Below, piece after piece: positions 49,935 to 58,678 of a stretch of DNA of 64,000 bases. A program made the translations under genes and the position numbers. Under the pieces are notes generated by a model. That model was not told where the DNA came from, made no database searches, and saw only the letters and a program-made list of their open reading frames with translations. The first letter of the stretch is position 1. The number at the start of each line of letters is the position of its first letter. The DNA comes from Cyclina sinensis (Eukaryota > Mollusca > Bivalvia > Venerida > Veneridae), in contig JAAONU010000006.1 of the NCBI GenBank assembly GCA_012932295.1, positions 30,406,882-30,470,881 of the forward strand, in the 5' to 3' direction.

Positions 49935-50283
49935 AGTTAATATATCGTGAAACGGAGGTCTGCTGACGTAAAACTGACCTCAAAATATTGGATTTAAGAT
50001 AGTTACCATTGGAGTAAATTGGTGTAAAATGGCTTAAAACATTCGTGAAAGTCTGCTTTACGTGATGGTGATGTTGGATAGTAATAACATCTTTTCGTTT
50101 GTGAGGTATATGTAGAAATGTTCGAAACAATGGAATAACAAAGAAAATATAACCTGTAACTTTACCTGTGAAAAGTGGCCCTCGGGCATCTATTGGATAT
50201 TTCGTCGATATTGACACTGATTGTTACACTGGGATATACTGTATATGATAAGTTAGCATATTTGACAGTATTAAGCTGCTACA

Positions 50284-50557
50284 GTAGACGCTGGCGGCGT
50301 AGTAATACGCGCTCGTGCCGGTCTACGATATTAGAGACTTATCACTAACCTAGCTGACTTTCATACAGTTTCGAACATTATCCTGACCATCAAGTAGACG
50401 CTGGCGGCGTAGTAATACGCGCTCGTGCCGGTCTACTGTATTAGAGACTTATCACTAAACTAGTTGACTTTCATACAGTTTTGTACATTAGCCTGACATA
50501 ATCCGGACCATCAAGTAGACGCTGGCGGCGTAGTAATACGCGCTCGTGCCGGTTTAC
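50284..50557 (+). promoter_or_regulatory. Three 5' hairpin monomers of the LINE
   Basis: A 43-bp motif occurs at 50284-50326, 50394-50436 and 50515-50557, nearly identical, with monomer spacing of 110 and 121 bp. Within each, GTAGAC at the start pairs with GTCTAC at the end (GTTTAC in the third) and an inner GCGTA-GTAA-TACGC hairpin forms, with GGC/GCC between. The linkers (TTAGAGACTTATCACTAA ... TTTCATACAGTTT) also repeat. By analogy with tandem 5' monomers in other LINEs they may be promoter units; a structured-RNA role is equally possible. ORF1 starts 22 bp after the third. Confidence 0.6.
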
Positions 50558-50578
50558 TATATATGATACCCATCGTTA

Positions 50579-51694
50579 ATGGGCAGGAAAGATAAATCTC
50601 GTAATAAACTGAAAAGGTTACGTAGTAGTGAATCGGACAGTGAGAAGCAGTTGTACAAACAACACAAGCAGAGTGTAGAAGAAGCACCAAACGGTAACAT
50701 TTATGAAGTTTTAAACCAAGCAAATAGTATTTTGTATGGTGAGGCAGATTCCAGTATACTAAATACGTCCTTTAACAGTAACAGTTTATCTGACAATCCA
50801 GTATTCCCCACTGAGAAGTCTGACTTACAAATGAAAAGTCCCATGAGTAGTTCTAAAAGTAGTCCCAAAAGTAGTCCCACCCCAAGCATGGCGACGCCAA
50901 AGTGTGCATCTAGCTCCACTGACTCTGAAAAGTTAGATATGATATTAACGTCGATAGGTGCTCTACAAATGTCTCAAAACAGCACGAAGAGCCAGTTAGA
51001 GAGTAAAATTGATAAGTTGAGAAATGACATGAAAACAGATATTGACACGAAAATAAAATCGTTAAAAGATGACGTCTCACTATCGATGGGTCTACAAGCC
51101 TCTAGAATTGATAAAGTTGTACAAGATATACAATCTCTAACTAACAGAGTCAGTGATATGGAACTTAATGGCATCCCAGCACGAGCATTTCAAGATGGTG
51201 ATCATGTAACAGGCTCTCACACGCAGGCCTCGTTTCGACCGGAAAATGCGGACGACTCGGATATATCCGTTGTCGCATATGGCGTGACCCAGGAACCAGA
51301 GGAAACAGCCGAGTGTCTCGTGCGTAAGGCACAAAATATCATTGACGCGCTCGGGAACGGAGTCGGAACAAATGTATGTATTCAAAAGGTCGTACGATTT
51401 AAAACTCGGGCCGCCGGAAAGCCGGGTCTTGTTAAAATCACACTTAGCAACTCTAATGAAAAAGTGCTGGTTTTGCGTAGTAAATGGTCGTTGAAAAATT
51501 CCAGGGATTACACAGAAGTCTTTCTACAAAGTTGCAGGAGTCGCGCTGAACGAGTTATGGTTCAAAATGCACGTGCCGTACTACGACAACTGCCCGACGG
51601 TGGGAAAAACTTCCGTGTCGATGGTAACGGACGAATCGTCCCTCGACGTGCACGTGACGTAAACTCGGAACCAATGGAGCAACATAATGACTAG
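50579..51694 (+). CDS. LINE ORF1 protein
   Basis: 371 residues from ATG 50579 to TAG 51692-51694. The N-terminus is strongly basic (GRKDKSRNKLKRLR). A Ser/Pro-rich linker lies around residues 85-110. A heptad-like, Lys/Asp/Leu-rich stretch around 120-200 is likely a coiled coil for oligomerisation. The C-terminal third (about 230-355) is a basic globular region that may bind RNA. No CCHC knuckle is present. ORF1 proteins package LINE RNA into a ribonucleoprotein; that role is inferred from position and composition. ORF2 follows in the same frame after one amber codon. There are no internal stops. Confidence 0.75.
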   Translation: MGRKDKSRNKLKRLRSSESDSEKQLYKQHKQSVEEAPNGNIYEVLNQANSILYGEADSSILNTSFNSNSLSDNPVFPTEKSDLQMKSPMSSSKSSPKSSPTPSMATPKCASSSTDSEKLDMILTSIGALQMSQNSTKSQLESKIDKLRNDMKTDIDTKIKSLKDDVSLSMGLQASRIDKVVQDIQSLTNRVSDMELNGIPARAFQDGDHVTGSHTQASFRPENADDSDISVVAYGVTQEPEETAECLVRKAQNIIDALGNGVGTNVCIQKVVRFKTRAAGKPGLVKITLSNSNEKVLVLRSKWSLKNSRDYTEVFLQSCRSRAERVMVQNARAVLRQLPDGGKNFRVDGNGRIVPRRARDVNSEPMEQHND

Positions 51695-54600
51695 GGTATT
51701 TCCCGACCTAGTGACAAAATTCGTTTTGCACACTTGAACGTATGTGGATGGACTACAGAAAATCCTAATTTACGTATCTCAGTTGTTGAAAGTCTCAATG
51801 CGGATATAATCTCTCTTTGTGAAACCCATCTCGCAAACGATTCAGTGATCGAAATCCCAGGTTTTGTATGGTATGGATTTAATAGACATGAAATCCATCG
51901 AAATGCCCCTAAAGCCTCTGGAGGAGTCGGATTACTAATAAAACAGTATATTGTTGATGCATTTAATATTGAAATCATAGACAAATCATTCGATGGAATA
52001 TTAGGACTGAAATTCGTCAATAAATCGTCCGAATTTGACTTCATAGTATATTCCTGTTACCTGCCGCCCGAAAATTCCGCCAGGGGAAGGGACGCCCAAT
52101 CGTTTTTTTCTCACCTACTGACCCAGATTTACAGTAATTATGAAAGCGACTATATCTTTGTCGGGGCAGATTTAAACACTCGAATAGGGAACCTATCGGA
52201 CAACATTGATTTCTGTGATCTCATACCGCCTCGTGAACCGTTAGACCTCAATGTTAATCAGCACGGTCGTGATTTCATTGACTTTCTCATTGACTCGAAA
52301 TTTGTGGTATTAAATGGACGGTTTAATTCTATAAATCCGGACAACTATACTTCAATCAGCAGAAAAGGTCGCGCTGTTGTAGATTACTGGTTTGTACCAC
52401 AAGACATTCTTACAGAATGTACCAATTTTCGCGTTATAACAATGCAAGAGATCAGCGATCAAAATCGACTACATAGGTTACTTGGCGAACGCTCTAGGCT
52501 ACCTGACCATTCCGCACTTTTTATGGAATTTGACTGTCACGGTTACGTGCATCCTAGCATATCAGACCCTTTAAGCACAAATGTCCACGAAAGGCATTTT
52601 AAATTACGCAAAATACCCCCAGACTTTATGGATAATGACCGGGCTAGAACAGCTATCGATAATTTAATATCAGAAATTGAATTTTCGCGGGAAAATCAAA
52701 GTGATATTGACACTGCATATGATAAATTGTGTAACACAATCATGGACGAAATGATTAGGGTTGTCCCAATGTACAATAGTACAAATAAAACACGAAAACG
52801 CCGAAAGCAAGGTAAGCCATACTGGAACGATGACTTGCAAAACTGTTGGAACGAAATGCGCGCCAAAGAGAGACAGTTTTTGAAATATATCGGCAATAAT
52901 CAGCAAAAACGTTATTTACGCAGTCTTTATATTGAATCGCGAAATAAGTTCGATAAACTATTGCGACAAACTGAAAGGGCATACCGACAACTGCAAGCAG
53001 CTGAGTTGGAGGAAATATCAACATCGAACCCAACAGAATTTTGGCGTAAAATCAAAAGCCTTGGGCCTAGAACCAATAAAACAGTACCACTTGAAGTTAT
53101 TGAAAATGACAGTGTTATAAGTGAAGAGAGGCGGGTTTTTGAAAAATGGCGAACAGACTTCAAAAACTTATATAACCGAAGTGAAAATAGTGATTTTGAT
53201 GACGTACATTATGACCGAGCAAAATTACATAAACAGTTACTTGAAATGAACATGCAAGACCCATTATATGAAAGCAATAATCAGCTAAACGGAAATATTA
53301 CAGTGAGTGAAATTTCAAATATAGTTATGCAAGCGAAAAAGTATTCATCCTGCGGCTTTGATAACATACCCTATGATGTTTTGAAAAATGCACCAGTTAT
53401 TGTGACTTTACAAAAACTATTTCAATTCATCTTTGACTGTAGCATTATACCGTCTCTCTGGCGTAAGGCGATAATTTGTCCGATATTAAAAGATCAAAAC
53501 ACAGACAAACGGACACCGTTAAACTATCGTGGGATTAGTCTCTTGTCCTGTATTAGCAAGCTATACACCTCGTTTGTCAATAAAAGAGTGACTAAGTATT
53601 TAGACGATAACCAATTGCTTGCAGACGAACAGAATGGCTTTCGGTCAAACCGTTCCTGTGAAGACCACATTTTCACGTTACATAGCATAATACAAAATAA
53701 CCCAAAGGTGTTTTCCGCCTTCATTGATCTAAAAAAATGCTTTGACTTTATTGACCGAGAAATGCTACTTTACAAACTGTTGCTGCACAAAATTGACGGA
53801 AAGGTGTATAACTCAATACGGAATATATATGCAAACTCATTATCATGTATTCGGATCAATAATAAACTTACCGACTGGTTTCAATGTGAAACAGGTGTAA
53901 AACAAGGCTGTCCTCTTTCGCCTACATTATTTGCAATTTTTGCCAATGACTTAGTAAAAGAAATAAATGATCTGAATTTAGGCATTAAAGTTGGTGACAC
54001 GTATGTTTCAATTTTGATGTACGCAGATGATATTGTGTTGCTTGCGGACTCCGAGGAGACGCTTAAGACCATGCTAAACACGTTACACAATTGGTGTAAA
54101 CGCTGGAGGGTTTTAATTAATACCTCGAAATCAAAATGTATGCATTTCAGACGGGGTAGGGCACAGAAAACAAACTTTGATTTCAAAATTGGTGACAATA
54201 TACTTGAGCTTGTTGACTCGTACAAATACTTGGGTGTAATATTCAGTGATAAGAATGACTACAGGGAAAATAGTGAAGCTTTAGCGAAAGGTGCAGGTAG
54301 AGCCCTTGGTGGATTAATAAGTAAAATTCATAATCTTAAAGACCTTCGTTTCAGAACATTTGAAAAATTGTACACATCTTGTGTCGTTCCAATTTTGGAA
54401 TACGGTGCATCCGTTTGGGGCGCAAAACAATACCAGGCTATTGATAACGTGCAAAACCGTGCGCTAAGGTACTTTTTAGGAGTTCACCGCTTCACACAGA
54501 TACTTGCCTTATACGGGGACACTGGGTGGCTACCAACTAGTTATCACCGGTGGATATGTATAATCCGTTACTGGAATAGACTTATCAGTATGAATGATTC

Positions 54601-55198
54601 CAGGTTAACAAAAAAAGTGTTTATTAATGACTTCAACCTTAAGAATAACAACTGGTCAAGCGATGTAGAGCGTATATGTGATCAGTTAGGTCTAAGAGAC
54701 AATTTTGAATCAAAACGTGCCATTGATTTGAAAGTTGTCACAGAATTGATGGTAAATCTGTACAGTACAAAGTGGCAAAATGAAATCCAAAATGTATCAA
54801 AGCTACGGACATACAGACAGATAAAATTTAATTTTGGGTGTGAAGATTATTTAAACCTGAACCTGAAGAAATTTGAACGGTCGATGTTATCGCAGCTACG
54901 AACTGGCATTCTCCCTCTTAGAGTTGAAACGGGACGATATATAGGTGAACCAGCTGAACAAAGGATCTGCAAATTATGTCAAACCAATAATGTTGAAGAA
55001 GAGAGGCATTTCCTATTATATTGCAATTTGTATGATGACATCAGACAAAATCTTTTAACTGACATAATCACACCTGATGCCTATAATGTACTATCTGATG
55101 AGCAAAAACTTAACGTCATTATTAATGACCACGCTAGAAAATGTTCAAAGTTTATTCTACAAGCATACCTCCGCAAAAGAGGTATTCTTTACTCTTGA
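51695..55198 (+). CDS. LINE ORF2 protein: endonuclease and reverse transcriptase
   Basis: 1167 residues counted from the codon after the ORF1 amber stop. AP-type endonuclease: IRFAHLNVCGW start (residues 9-19), ETH (about 45), VGADLNTRIG (about 155) and SDHSALF (about 270). Reverse transcriptase: NYRGISLLS (about 610), IDLKKCFDFIDR, TGVKQGCPLSP, catalytic YADD (about 776) and YLGVIFS. The C-terminus has a zinc-knuckle-like C-x2-C...H-x4-C (CKLC...HFLLYC, about 1090). It nicks target DNA and copies the LINE RNA there. No ATG occurs before about 52440, well inside the endonuclease, so the product needs readthrough of TAG or a non-AUG start. No internal stop exists. A different family from the RT fragment at 25 kb. 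Confidence 0.9.
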   Translation, partial: GISRPSDKIRFAHLNVCGWTTENPNLRISVVESLNADIISLCETHLANDSVIEIPGFVWYGFNRHEIHRNAPKASGGVGLLIKQYIVDAFNIEIIDKSFDGILGLKFVNKSSEFDFIVYSCYLPPENSARGRDAQSFFSHLLTQIYSNYESDYIFVGADLNTRIGNLSDNIDFCDLIPPREPLDLNVNQHGRDFIDFLIDSKFVVLNGRFNSINPDNYTSISRKGRAVVDYWFVPQDILTECTNFRVITMQEISDQNRLHRLLGERSRLPDHSALFMEFDCHGYVHPSISDPLSTNVHERHFKLRKIPPDFMDNDRARTAIDNLISEIEFSRENQSDIDTAYDKLCNTIMDEMIRVVPMYNSTNKTRKRRKQGKPYWNDDLQNCWNEMRAKERQFLKYIGNNQQKRYLRSLYIESRNKFDKLLRQTERAYRQLQAAELEEISTSNPTEFWRKIKSLGPRTNKTVPLEVIENDSVISEERRVFEKWRTDFKNLYNRSENSDFDDVHYDRAKLHKQLLEMNMQDPLYESNNQLNGNITVSEISNIVMQAKKYSSCGFDNIPYDVLKNAPVIVTLQKLFQFIFDCSIIPSLWRKAIICPILKDQNTDKRTPLNYRGISLLSCISKLYTSFVNKRVTKYLDDNQLLADEQNGFRSNRSCEDHIFTLHSIIQNNPKVFSAFIDLKKCFDFIDREMLLYKLLLHKIDGKVYNSIRNIYANSLSCIRINNKLTDWFQCETGVKQGCPLSPTLFAIFANDLVKEINDLNLGIKVGDTYVSILMYADDIVLLADSEETLKTMLNTLHNWCKRWRVLINTSKSKCMHFRRGRAQKTNFDFKIGDNILELVDSYKYLGVIFSDKNDYRENSEALAKGAGRALGGLISKIHNLKDLRFRTFEKLYTSCVVPILEYGASVWGAKQYQAIDNVQNRALRYFLGVHRFTQILALYGDTGWLPTSYHRWICIIRYWNRLISMNDSRLTKKVFINDFNLKNNNWSSDVERICDQLGLRDNFESKRAIDLKVVTELMVNLYSTKWQNEIQNVSKLRTYRQIKFNFGCEDYLNLNLKKFERSMLSQLRTGILPLRVETGRYIGEPAEQRICKLCQTNNVEEERHFLLYCNLYDDIRQNLLTDIITPDAYNVLSDEQKLNVIINDHARKCSKFILQAYLRKRGILYS

Positions 55199-55512
55199 GA
55201 TATTTTTGAATGTATTGGTAAATCATTATCATGTTTCCAGCTGCTAATCATAAGTTACTTATTGAACTGTATACTTAAATCCTCTAATTTGTTGTTACAA
55301 AATGTAGTATACATTATACCAGATTTCTTTCTTGTTATATATATTTATGTATCAATTAACCAATGTCTAATATATTTTGAATTAATGTTAAAGTCACTTA
55401 TAGGCCCACTGGGCCGGGTACCGCTAAATTGTATATATAAATTGTTGAAAATAACTTGTAAATGTACAATGTGACTATAATAAACCAATTTCTTACCTTA
55501 TCTTATCTTATA

Positions 55513-56149
55513 TTTGGGGTTGTCATGCGTTACGCCCATTTTTTAACAAAAAACGGTAAGAAAAGTCGGTTTTGTTTTTAAAATTAAAATTTAATTTGAA
55601 CAATAAAGCTTTTTGTTTAGAACAAGAAACGGTTTTTTCAAGGATGATCTTCCTGGAAATTTGTTCGATACGATCACACGGGTTGTCCTATATGATTAAG
55701 CCGTCACCTCTTACATCATTAATGTAACATTATGTTTTTCTTTTTTTTTCTTGTATCACGTTACATGTATAATGAAAAACATGAATTTTTAATACTTCAA
55801 ATATTAAGAATTAATATGGTAGCGTAATTATTTGACTATGGTGGGGAACATTCTTGCATATAGGAGCTTTGTTATGTAGTTTTGTAAAACTCTTATCATA
55901 AAGAAAATTCATAATATTACATATATGTATCTATATAATACCAGCATAATGAATAACTGTCATGGAACACAATTATTGTTACTTAGTTGATAATTTTAAG
56001 AGCTAGGTAAGAGTTCACCAGACAAAATATAAATTGCATAAATCTGCACCTCTGATACTGTTCTTTGTCATAAGTGTTTTTTCATAACAACCAAAAGAAC
56101 TTTTATTCCATCTGTAAAAGGCTTTATACAAAATCCTTTTCACGTGGAC
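55513..56149. repeat. Spacer of copy B resuming after the LINE
   Basis: Sequence from ATTTGGGGTTGTCATG onward matches 27636-28330 in spacer C (TGATCTTCCTGGAAATTTGT versus TGATCTCTCTGGAGATTTCT, and an AGGAGCTTTGTTATG tract). No gene. Confidence 0.6.
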
Positions 56150-56425
56150 TCAAGAACTATGTACAAAGATGTTATAGTGTTGGCATTTTTGAGTAGCTTG
56201 AAAGATAACATTTTTACAATTTATTCTGCACTCACTTTGCCGTCCTGTTTTCAGTTGACTATGGGATTGCACAATATGTTGAGCAGTGTGTGCAGGACGG
56301 TCATACTGTTTTCTTTTTCTTAATTCCGGTATTTCTAATATCACTTCAGTTCCTATGTTGCTTAGGCCTTTTGTGAGCCATGAAAAGCATCTAAGTTAGA
56401 GATGTCCTCAAATGAGAGAGAGGGA
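56150..56425. repeat. Duplicated spacer block 2, copy B
   Basis: Counterpart of 28330-28620 and 44815-45135; the most diverged copy, lacking the CTCGAGATTCTC tract but keeping TTCAGTT...TGCACAATATGTTGAGCA and the ATGTTGCTTAGG tract. Confidence 0.6.
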
Positions 56426-56744
56426 AGTGAACTTCGAAGCCACAGTTCCCAGTTTATCCCACCCACCTCAAGAACTTGAGTACTACCGATTCAGTTCAAA
56501 GTCATACGATCGAACATGCATTTTTTTGTGATTTATTATCACGAACATAGAAGATGAAGAGTATTACACTTGGAACGTCAAGATGGTGATAAGAAAATGC
56601 TTTTTGAGGGGAAAATTTTTAAAACAATATTTCTTTAGAAGACCACGTACGCTGCTACAAATTAAAAATTTTAACTTAAGCCCCTTCGTTTCGGAGAAGA
56701 ATGTTTTCAAAGTTTTCACTTCTTACATCTGTAAAAAATATTCA

Positions 56745-57020
56745 AGGCGGGAGAATATATGGGGACATTGTAACCTGATAATCATGGAAGGTACAAATTA
56801 AGCTGTATCTACGTCAGCTGAGTTTTCTTTAACAAGGTTGTTTCTTTAGTGTCATATGACGTGTCGTGAAACACTTAAACGTGATAGCCAAAGCTGCCAG
56901 GTAACGGAACTCGCTTAGCATTATATACATACATCTAAATTTCACGAAAAGGCAAAGGTTTCAAACCTTGACCTTGACCTTGAATTTACTTGATATAACT
57001 AGAGATCCATAATAGGTAGA
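56745..57020 (-). pseudogene. Spacer block 3, copy B (unknown open frame, broken)
   Basis: Matches 28814-29203. The final tract (DVDTA...MIIRLQ...IFSRLE then stop) keeps the phase, but a TAA replaces one codon and a frame change precedes it (around 56880-56900). The most decayed of the three copies. A (TCTCA)n run follows at 57031-57055. Confidence 0.22.
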
Positions 57021-57429
57021 CTGGTGATTCTATCTCATCTCATCTCATCTCATCCGATTACATTTAGAAGTTTATAATAAACGTTCAAAAACAATATGCA
57101 TGTGCATTTATATGTTCTGACTGTGTCGACAAAACATAACAGACCTCAACCTATGAACTATACTCCAACATTGTTACTTAACTCGTTACTCGTACACTGT
57201 TACCCGAACACATTGCCTGTCTAAAAATAGACGATTTTGAAGATGTTTTCTCCATTTCACACGTCCCCATTAGACTGTCACTTTCACAACCTTTGATGCA
57301 GTTACACAGTGCAGTCGCTGTCAATATATTCCAATGTATACAACTTTGATACACAGGTATCAATGAATAATCAGCAGTTAGATAGTCTTCCTTACAGGAA
57401 TTTCATGAATACATTTTAACTCGTACAAC

Positions 57430-57840
57430 CTTCCTTAGTCCATATCATTACTATAATATTACGGTGAGATTTCATATCATACCCGGAGAGAGCAAATGGC
57501 TCACTGGAAATAACAACCCTGAATTATTCTCTACAGTATCCGAGATTTCGAAGGTCAAACTGATCGATATGAGTCTGGAATATCATAGTATGAAAGAACA
57601 ATTGAAAGTTATAACAAATACAGACATTTTAATCGGAATGCACGGTGCGGTGTTGTCTCACATTCTTTTCCTACCACAACAGGCTGGATATTATTAGATG
57701 TTCCCCTATTATGTACAATACAATGACAGATATAAATCTTTAGCCAAATGAAGAGAAATAAAATACACCCGGTGGAAGAATATAGACCAAAGGAACGAGT
57801 TTCCTCATTATGAGACGCAAATATACCCAGAGATGTTCTT
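57430..57840 (+). pseudogene. Glycosyltransferase family 61 (EOGT-like) fragment
   Basis: The plus-strand frame from about 57450 holds a signature I associate with GT61 enzymes (EGF-domain O-GlcNAc transferase and relatives): MKEQLKVITNTDILIGMHGA then LSHILFLP (about 57590-57675). It is followed, after a TAG at 57695, in the same frame by MFPYYVQY and a K-stop-R (TGA near 57750, expected Trp) and an RWKN tract. These enzymes add sugars to secretory-pathway proteins. Only the C-terminal part of the catalytic domain is present, without neighbouring exons, so it is a pseudogene fragment or stray exon. Nothing matching it is seen in the spacers of A or C. Confidence 0.6.
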
Positions 57841-58530
57841 AGGAAGTACTTGAGTGCCTTAAAACGCCAGCTTTGTTAAGAGTCTTCTCGTTAGAACGTT
57901 ATATAAGGAAGAACGAAACGATGGCAGGAGGAGGTAACTGTTGCTAGTTAGAGAGTGTTATGAAAATCTCGAAATGCAATCATTTTTTTTTCAGTTTTGG
58001 TGAATGGGATGAACAGAACAAGAGAAAGTGTCAGAATCAATCAGCAATGCTTAAAAATATCTTTGTTGTTCTTGCGTTTCACTTTGACAGATATTCAATT
58101 TCGATCTAGAATAATTCATCTCAATGAGCTTGGGCGCTTTAACTACAGTATATTGATTCCTTGATTATGAAACTGGTAACTTCGAGAATCATTTCAGAGT
58201 TTTAGTGGGTTATTTTTCATAATTGCTTTTCCATATTTTAATTAATTCCAGGTCGTGTTATAAAGACAAATTGGTATTTTTCGTTATTTCGGCGTTTACA
58301 CGGATCGGCTTATAAGCATGCAATTACGCCTAAGCCTGAACAAATATTTAATAGATAATTAAATAATTATGTTGTGGTCAATTAAAGCATTACCAAATCT
58401 GATTTGAGTTTTGTAAAAGCTATATTATTGTTCCTTTTTATGATGAAACATTTTGATAGAATTTCCCGTCAATCACTGTCGTTTTCAAACAGCACTGATG
58501 GCAATGAAATGAAATAAAATAAAATGGCTT
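57841..58530. other. Gene-free spacer right of the GT61 fragment
   Basis: No recognised gene. From about 58530 the sequence matches the 3' side of copy A (31440-31560). Confidence 0.4.
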
Positions 58531-58538
58531 TTTCGATT

Positions 58539-58544
58539 TTTATT
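58539..58544 (-). terminator. Probable poly(A) signal of copy D
   Basis: AATAAA on the minus strand, 135 nt beyond the copy D stop codon, inside a segment conserved with copy A (31448-31453). The distance is reasonable for a short 3' UTR. Confidence 0.4.
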
Positions 58545-58678
58545 GTGAACCTTATATGGGTGATTCAAACAGAACACACTTTCAAAAAAATGGGTGTTAA
58601 GTAATAGATTACATACATTTTGAAAATACATTGCGGTATAGAGTTATTGCTGTTACAACAACAGATGACAGTATGTTT

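Larger units (their letters stand above)
49935..55512 (+). mobile_element. Full-length APE-type LINE retrotransposon, about 5.6 kb
   Basis: Limits come from comparison with the duplicated spacer of copy C. There, sequence matching 49880-49930 continues directly into ATTTGGGGTTGTCATG (27636); here that sequence resumes only at 55513. The inserted DNA holds a 5' region with three hairpin monomers, ORF1, ORF2 and a 3' end with a short (CTTAT)n tail (55492-55512) instead of poly(A). No long target duplication is evident. Both ORFs are open apart from the amber codon between them, so the copy is young. The clade is unresolved; candidates are CR1/L2-like or I/Nimb-like groups. Confidence 0.8.

Noticed and set aside
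49810..50217. 135-codon minus-strand open frame at the LINE 5' end
   Set aside because: It crosses the inferred LINE/spacer junction and has no motif, so it is a chance frame.
50284..50557. Hammerhead or HDV-type ribozyme in the LINE 5' monomers
   Set aside because: I could not find a CTGATGA/GAAA core or an HDV-like nested double pseudoknot, so only a generic hairpin is claimed.
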